From Gilvimarinus sp. DA14 (GTDB lineage Bacteria; Pseudomonadota; Gammaproteobacteria; Pseudomonadales; Cellvibrionaceae), in NCBI RefSeq assembly GCF_024204685.1, contig NZ_CP100350.1, forward strand, positions 1,776,501 to 1,840,500: a DNA stretch of 64,000 bases, in the 5' to 3' direction. The notes below the pieces were generated by a model. It did not search any database, was not told the origin of the DNA, and was given only the letters and a program-made list of their open reading frames with translations. Position numbers and translations under genes: made by a program. Position 1 is the first letter of the stretch, and each line of letters opens with the position of its first letter. This document shows, in pieces, positions 59,118 to 64,000 of the stretch.

Positions 59118-62100
59118 ATGCAAGACACTGTGCAAGTGCCCGGATACACCATTGACTCACGCCTGTGGCGCAACGCGGGGCGAGTCGCCTACCGTGCCGA
59201 GAGCCAGGCGGACGGGACACGAGTCACTCTGGAAACGCTCGATACCGACTACCCGGATCGCAAGCAGGTGGCCGCACTGCGTCACGAGGCCAGCATCACC
59301 GCCCGCCTTGAAGGCGTACGGGGAGTTCGAACAGTCCACGAATTGGTCCCCCACGGCAGCGGCAACCTGGCACTGATCAGTGACCTTTACGATAGCTCTC
59401 TGGCCACTCGGCTCAGCCAGAGCCGGGCCGGGCACTTGCCGGTCATACAGGTTCTAGAGATCGCCCAAAGTCTGGTCCGAACACTGGGCGACATACACGC
59501 CCGCAACATTGTTCACAAATCCATTTGCCCCCACAACATACTGATCGATCCCAGCGGCGACTCGCTGGCGTTAACCGGTTTTGGCCTGGCCTCAGAGTTG
59601 GGCCAGGAACGTCAGGAAAGTGAGTATCTGAGCCAGCATACCCCCTTGCTGGCCTATATCTCGCCGGAGCAGACCGGCCGTATGAACCGCAGTCTGGATT
59701 ACCGTTCCGATTACTACTCCCTCGGCGTCGTGCTGTTCGAACTGCTGACCGGGCAGTGCCCCTTCGAGGCAGGCGACACACTTGAGTGGGTTCATCAGCA
59801 TGTAAGCCGCCTGCCGCCCGCGCCTGAGACGCTGTTACCGGGTATACCGGAAGCCGTTTCCGCCATCGTTTTGAAGCTGCTGTCAAAGTCCCCCGAAAAG
59901 CGCTACCAGAGCAGCCAGGGCCTGCTGCACGATCTCGCGTTGTGTGCGGACGCGGTCAAAGAGGGACGCACACCGGAGCCCTTCACGCCGGGGGAAAAAG
60001 ACCGCCTGCAGAAATTTCTGGTGCCCCAAGCGCTTTACGGGCGCGAGCGGGAATTACAGCGGTTACTGGCTCTGTTCGAACAGGCCGTGTCCGGCAAGAC
60101 CCGCTTTTGCCTGGTCCACGGCTACTCCGGCGTGGGCAAATCCGCACTGGTCAACGAGCTCGACCGCCACCAGATCCGCGAGCGCGGTTTTCTGGTACAG
60201 AGCAAGTTCGATCAGTACCAGCAGCGCCAAACCTACTCGGCACTCGCGACCACCTTTCGCGCTCTGGTGCAACAAGTGTTGCTCAAACCGGAACAACAAC
60301 TACTCCGATGGCGGGATAGACTGATCGAGGCATTAGGCCCCAACGGCGCTCTGGTAATTGACCTGGTACCGGAGTTGGCTCTGATCATCGGTGAGCAGCC
60401 ACCCGTGCCCGAGCTGCCACCGGCCGAAAGCCGCAATCGGCTGCAATTGGTGTTGGCGAGCTTTTTACAGGCGTTTGCCGGCGAGGGGCACCCGGTCGTG
60501 CTGTTTCTGGATGACCTGCAATGGAGTGACACCCCCACCCTGGAGCTGCTGCGCCTCATCGTCACCTCACGACACCAGACTCACCTGCTGCTGATCGGCG
60601 CCTATCGCAGCAATGAAGTCGGCCCCGGCCACCCGCTGCGGGGGCTGCTGGACGATCTGAGCCAGCATCAACGCCTTCACGATATTCCTGTGGGGCCACT
60701 CGATCAGCCCTCGGTAACCCAACTGGTGGCGGACGCGCTGCGCTGTGAACCGCGCGCCAGCCTCGGACTTGCCGAAATGCTCTTCCACCGGGCCCAGGGC
60801 AACCCCTTTTTCACCAACGAGCTGCTGCGCCAGTTGCACACCCAGGGCGCCATCTGGCCGGATCCGCAAACCGGTCAATGGCTCTGGGAACTGGACGGCG
60901 TCAGCTGGGATGACGCCGACCAGGACGTGGTTGAGTTCATGCTCAAAAACCTGCGCCAACTCCCCGACGAGACACAGACGGCGCTGAAACTGGCGGCCTG
61001 TATCGGCAACACCTTTACGCTCCAAACGCTCGCCAACATCTATGAGCACAGCACCGCCGAGACGGCCCAGGCGTTGCTGCTGGCGTTGAAGCAATACACA
61101 GTACTGCCGCTGCACAGCGACTACCGCCTGGTCAATCAATCCGACGAGCACCTCTCGCTCAACCCCTACTACCGCTTCCAGCACGACCGGGTGCAGCAGG
61201 CCGCCTACGGTCTTATTGAGGCCGACGAGCTGCCCCGGATGCACCTGCGGGTGGGGCGGCTGATGCTCCAGCACGCCGGCGATACGGTCGGCAACGACCG
61301 GTTGATCGATATCGTCAGTCACCTCAACAAGGGCCGGGGGTTGATCGACACCAGTGAACAACGCCTGCTGGCCGAGCTGAACCTGCGCGCGGGGATTCTT
61401 GCCCGCCAGGCCTCGGCCTACGAACCGGCACTGAACTACCTGCAGATCGCAAAAGATCTGCTGCCGCACAACCCCTGGTCACGCATGGGCTCACTGATGG
61501 CAACGCTGGCCAGCGAGATGCAATTGTGCCTCTACCTGACCGGGCGCACCGAAGAGGCGGATCACTGGCTTGAGCTCATGCTCGAGCATGCGCACACTTC
61601 GCTGGAGCGGGCTGAGATTCTCGCCATCCGCACCCGCCAGAATGCCACCCAAGGGCGGATGAGAGAGTCTATTCAGGCCTGTATCGAAGGTCTGGCACTG
61701 CTGGGCATCGACTTTACCGAACACCCCAGCCAAGCGGACATAGCCCTGGAGCGCCAGCACGTGGAGCAGTATTTAGCGGGCCGACAAATTGCCGAGCTGG
61801 TGGATGCGCCCGTCATTGATGATCCCGCCACCCTGGCGGCCATGCGGCTACTGATGGAGATATTCGCCGCGGCCTTTTTGTCCGGCAGTGGCAACCTGTT
61901 CAGCTATCTGGTGCTCAAGTCGGTTAACCTGGCGCTGCGCTGCGGCAACTGTCCGGAGTCCGCCTTCGCCTACGCCGCCTACGGCATGCTGTTGTGCGGC
62001 GAGCTGGACGAGCCCGCCCTCGGCTACCAGTACGGTCTGACGGGTTTGGCCATCAACGAGCGGCTGGATGATCTCACTCTCAGAGCGCGCGTCATCTATG

Positions 62101-64000
62101 TCTACGCCATGTTCATCCATCACTGGAGCAACCACTGGTCGAGCCTCACCCCCTGGTTCCGCAAAGGCATTGAGGCGGGCTACCAGTCCGGCGACCTGCT
62201 CTATCTGGCCTACAGCGCACAAGACTGCGTGATCTGGGACCCGGGCCTGGATCTGGAAACCGCACGCCAACAGCACGAAGAGAACCTGCAAATTGTGCGC
62301 GAATGCGCCTATCAGGACTCGCTCGATTCCAGCACACTCTTTTTGCAGTTGCAGCGCAACCTGCTCGGTGACACCAAGTCCCCGTTCAGCTTGAGCAGTG
62401 ACGATTTCGATGCGCAACACTGTCTCGAGCAAATGAGCGAGCGCCGGTTCATGACCGGCATCGCCAACCATCATATTTACAACGCCGAGATCAACCTGCT
62501 CTACGGCGACTACGAACAGGCACTGACGTTTGTCAAAAAGCAGGATCCGCTGATCCGCTCGGCCATGTCGCTGCCGCAACTGGTGCGTTTTTACATCGTA
62601 GCCAACCTGACGCTCACCACACTCTACCCGGGCATGAATACCGCCGAGCAAAAAACCACGCGCCAACGACTGGAAAAGGATCTGGCCAGGGTGACCCGCT
62701 GGGCGGATAACTGCGAGGCCAACTTCCGCCACCTGCAAATGCTAATGAGTGCGGAACTGGCCCACCTGGACGGTAACTACGAGACGGCACTGACCCACTA
62801 CGACGTCGCCATTGACGGCGCCCGGACTAACGGCTTTTTGCGCGATGAAGCCACCGCCATGGAGCGCGCCGCGCGCCACCTGTTAGCACAGGGCAAGGCG
62901 CGCTCGGCCGAGGGTTATTTACGCGGCGCCCACGGCGTTTACAACCGCTGGGGCGCCAGACGCAAAGTGGTCCAGCTGGAGGAGCAATACCCGGTACTGC
63001 GCGAGTGGCGTCAGGCTCCAGCGGGAGATTCGCCGACCCCACTGTCCCATCTGGATCTCGCCTCAGTCATGAAAGCCTCGCGGGAAATCTCCGGCGAGAT
63101 GGTGCTCGATCAGTTGCTGCAAAAAACCCTGGCCATTTTGCTGGAAAATGCCGGCGGTCAGTGGGGCTGCATAATCGTACGACAGCAAGGCCGGTACGCC
63201 GTGGAAGCCACCCTCCCGGCCCCGCAAAGCCCACCTTCATCGGAGCTGCCCAATCACACACTGGTGAACGACCGTCAGGGTAAGGCCATCGCCCTGCCGA
63301 TGAGCATTATCAGCCAGGTCTTTCAAAAGGGCGAAGCGATTGTGCTACACGACGCCTGCGCCGAGGGCCCCTTTATTCACGACCCCTACTCGGTCAATCG
63401 GCGCCCGCATTCGGTGCTTTGTGTTCCCATTAAGAGAGCGCATTTTGAAGCGGCGGTTTATATGGAAAACAACCTGGCCGAGGGCGTGTTCACCGAAACC
63501 CGGGTGGAGCTCATTCACCTGCTGGCGGCACAAGCCGCCGTTGCCACTGAAAACGCCAGCCTCTACGCGCAGCTTCAGGATTACTCACACACACTGGAAG
63601 AGAAAGTGGCCGAACGCACGGCCACCCTCGAGAAAGTCAACAACGAACTGCAGAAACTGGCAGACCGGGACGGGCTGACGGGCCTAACCAACCGGCGTTC
63701 CGGCAATGCCTACTTTGAAAACACCTGGTTGCGCCTGCGGCGCGAGGGTCAACCGCTGTCAGTGATCATGCTCGATGTGGATCACTTCAAGCACTTTAAC
63801 GACACCTACGGCCACCAGAGAGGCGACGAGTGCCTGATTTCGGTTGCCAAAACACTACAGGCACAGATGCAACGCGTCACCGACAAAGTCGTGCGCTACG
63901 GCGGCGAGGAATTTATGCTGATACTGCCCAACACGGATCGGGCCGGGTCAACACGTATCGCCGAAAACACCCGCCGCGCCATCGAAACGCTGGCGATTGA
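59118..64000 (+). CDS. giant signalling protein: pseudokinase - STAND ATPase - TPR - GAF - GGDEF (partial, 3' end outside window)
   Basis: At least 1627 residues. 1-265: protein-kinase fold in which Lys of VAIK is Glu39, HRD is HKS (133-135) and DFG is GFG (154-156), while YISPEQ and SDYYSLGVVLFELLTG are kept, so it should not phosphorylate. 307-650: AAA/STAND ATPase, P-loop GYSGVGKS (335-342), Walker B VVLFLDDLQWSD. About 740-1290: helical TPR-like repeats. About 1315-1490: GAF. From about 1520: diguanylate cyclase with RVTD inhibitory site (1586-1589) and GGEEF (1595-1599), both intact. A coiled coil joins GAF to GGDEF. It would make cyclic-di-GMP in response to a sensed ligand. Confidence 0.93.
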   Translation, partial: MQDTVQVPGYTIDSRLWRNAGRVAYRAESQADGTRVTLETLDTDYPDRKQVAALRHEASITARLEGVRGVRTVHELVPHGSGNLALISDLYDSSLATRLSQSRAGHLPVIQVLEIAQSLVRTLGDIHARNIVHKSICPHNILIDPSGDSLALTGFGLASELGQERQESEYLSQHTPLLAYISPEQTGRMNRSLDYRSDYYSLGVVLFELLTGQCPFEAGDTLEWVHQHVSRLPPAPETLLPGIPEAVSAIVLKLLSKSPEKRYQSSQGLLHDLALCADAVKEGRTPEPFTPGEKDRLQKFLVPQALYGRERELQRLLALFEQAVSGKTRFCLVHGYSGVGKSALVNELDRHQIRERGFLVQSKFDQYQQRQTYSALATTFRALVQQVLLKPEQQLLRWRDRLIEALGPNGALVIDLVPELALIIGEQPPVPELPPAESRNRLQLVLASFLQAFAGEGHPVVLFLDDLQWSDTPTLELLRLIVTSRHQTHLLLIGAYRSNEVGPGHPLRGLLDDLSQHQRLHDIPVGPLDQPSVTQLVADALRCEPRASLGLAEMLFHRAQGNPFFTNELLRQLHTQGAIWPDPQTGQWLWELDGVSWDDADQDVVEFMLKNLRQLPDETQTALKLAACIGNTFTLQTLANIYEHSTAETAQALLLALKQYTVLPLHSDYRLVNQSDEHLSLNPYYRFQHDRVQQAAYGLIEADELPRMHLRVGRLMLQHAGDTVGNDRLIDIVSHLNKGRGLIDTSEQRLLAELNLRAGILARQASAYEPALNYLQIAKDLLPHNPWSRMGSLMATLASEMQLCLYLTGRTEEADHWLELMLEHAHTSLERAEILAIRTRQNATQGRMRESIQACIEGLALLGIDFTEHPSQADIALERQHVEQYLAGRQIAELVDAPVIDDPATLAAMRLLMEIFAAAFLSGSGNLFSYLVLKSVNLALRCGNCPESAFAYAAYGMLLCGELDEPALGYQYGLTGLAINERLDDLTLRARVIYVYAMFIHHWSNHWSSLTPWFRKGIEAGYQSGDLLYLAYSAQDCVIWDPGLDLETARQQHEENLQIVRECAYQDSLDSSTLFLQLQRNLLGDTKSPFSLSSDDFDAQHCLEQMSERRFMTGIANHHIYNAEINLLYGDYEQALTFVKKQDPLIRSAMSLPQLVRFYIVANLTLTTLYPGMNTAEQKTTRQRLEKDLARVTRWADNCEANFRHLQMLMSAELAHLDGNYETALTHYDVAIDGARTNGFLRDEATAMERAARHLLAQGKARSAEGYLRGAHGVYNRWGARRKVVQLEEQYPVLREWRQAPAGDSPTPLSHLDLASVMKASREISGEMVLDQLLQKTLAILLENAGGQWGCIIVRQQGRYAVEATLPAPQSPPSSELPNHTLVNDRQGKAIALPMSIISQVFQKGEAIVLHDACAEGPFIHDPYSVNRRPHSVLCVPIKRAHFEAAVYMENNLAEGVFTETRVELIHLLAAQAAVATENASLYAQLQDYSHTLEEKVAERTATLEKVNNELQKLADRDGLTGLTNRRSGNAYFENTWLRLRREGQPLSVIMLDVDHFKHFNDTYGHQRGDECLISVAKTLQAQMQRVTDKVVRYGGEEFMLILPNTDRAGSTRIAENTRRAIETLAI

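Noticed and set aside
57842-59173. Minus-strand frame of 443 codons
   Set aside because: Antisense to two adjacent genes with good ribosome sites and family motifs; a by-product of codon bias.
60567-62738. Long minus-strand frames of about 300 codons
   Set aside because: Antisense to the STAND/TPR part of the large signalling protein, which is an unbroken frame with P-loop and GGEEF.
59118-64000. Antiphage STAND (Avs-type) defence gene
   Set aside because: The kinase-STAND-GAF-GGDEF order belongs to signalling proteins; there is no nuclease or other effector and no neighbouring defence genes.

Overview
The window looks like chromosomal DNA from a marine or halotolerant gammaproteobacterium, most likely of the Cellvibrionaceae type (Gilvimarinus, Marinimicrobium, Teredinibacter or Cellvibrio relatives). 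The reasons are the order rppH-ptsP-lgt-thyA-folA, the block asmA-mutY-yggX, a serine-rich linker in a surface lipoprotein, a secreted GH5 glycosidase, a TonB-energising cluster with DUF3450, ectoine catabolism and NhaD. The genus assignment is inference. I see no prophage, insertion sequence, CRISPR array or rRNA. One intact tRNA gene (tRNA-Phe) is present.

Layout. 1-1716: end of a DUF3450/TolQ-like operon that energises TonB. 1993-7078: folate, thymidylate, lipoprotein and nitrogen-PTS genes. 7291-12195: HAD hydrolase, imelysin-like lipoprotein, rlmI, a small lipoprotein and a GH5 enzyme. 12412-17534: a four-gene operon for ectoine breakdown (doeB2-doeD-doeA-doeC) that makes aspartate. 17747-24131: EAL phosphodiesterase, TauE exporter, PKD/propeller lipoprotein, CE4 deacetylase and a FucP-type sugar transporter.

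24250-25016: the most unusual region. Downstream of tRNA-Phe lies a tandem array of about 181-184 bp units. Each unit carries a terminator and a 3' piece of tRNA-Phe that is split in its T-arm by a ~70 bp hairpin-rich insert. The hairpins of the insert keep a GGA apical loop while their stems change by compensation. A second structured element near 32.2 kb uses the same loop type.

25098-30581: yggX-mutY-asmA, then gcvT-gcvH without gcvP. 30796-34430: redoxin, lipoproteins and a choice-of-anchor I protein. 34665-41239: ettA, a HEAT-like protein fused in operon with a type Vd patatin, an ArsR/Old Yellow Enzyme pair with a readable operator-promoter, and arfB. 41244-45057: two tandem secreted alpha/beta hydrolase paralogues of identical length, and a CBS protein. 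45400-50685: a fatty-acid oxidation operon (thiolase, multifunctional FadJ-like protein, CoA-hydrolase/transferase). 50706-55129: an epimerase-SPW-VKOR fusion, a binding-protein-like gene and an orphan. 55333-56913: nhaD behind a structured leader. From 56911 a heptamer satellite begins exactly at the nhaD stop codon. 57542 to the end: a gamma-glutamylcyclotransferase-like gene, an MBL-like gene and a very large pseudokinase-STAND-TPR-GAF-GGDEF signalling protein cut by the window edge.
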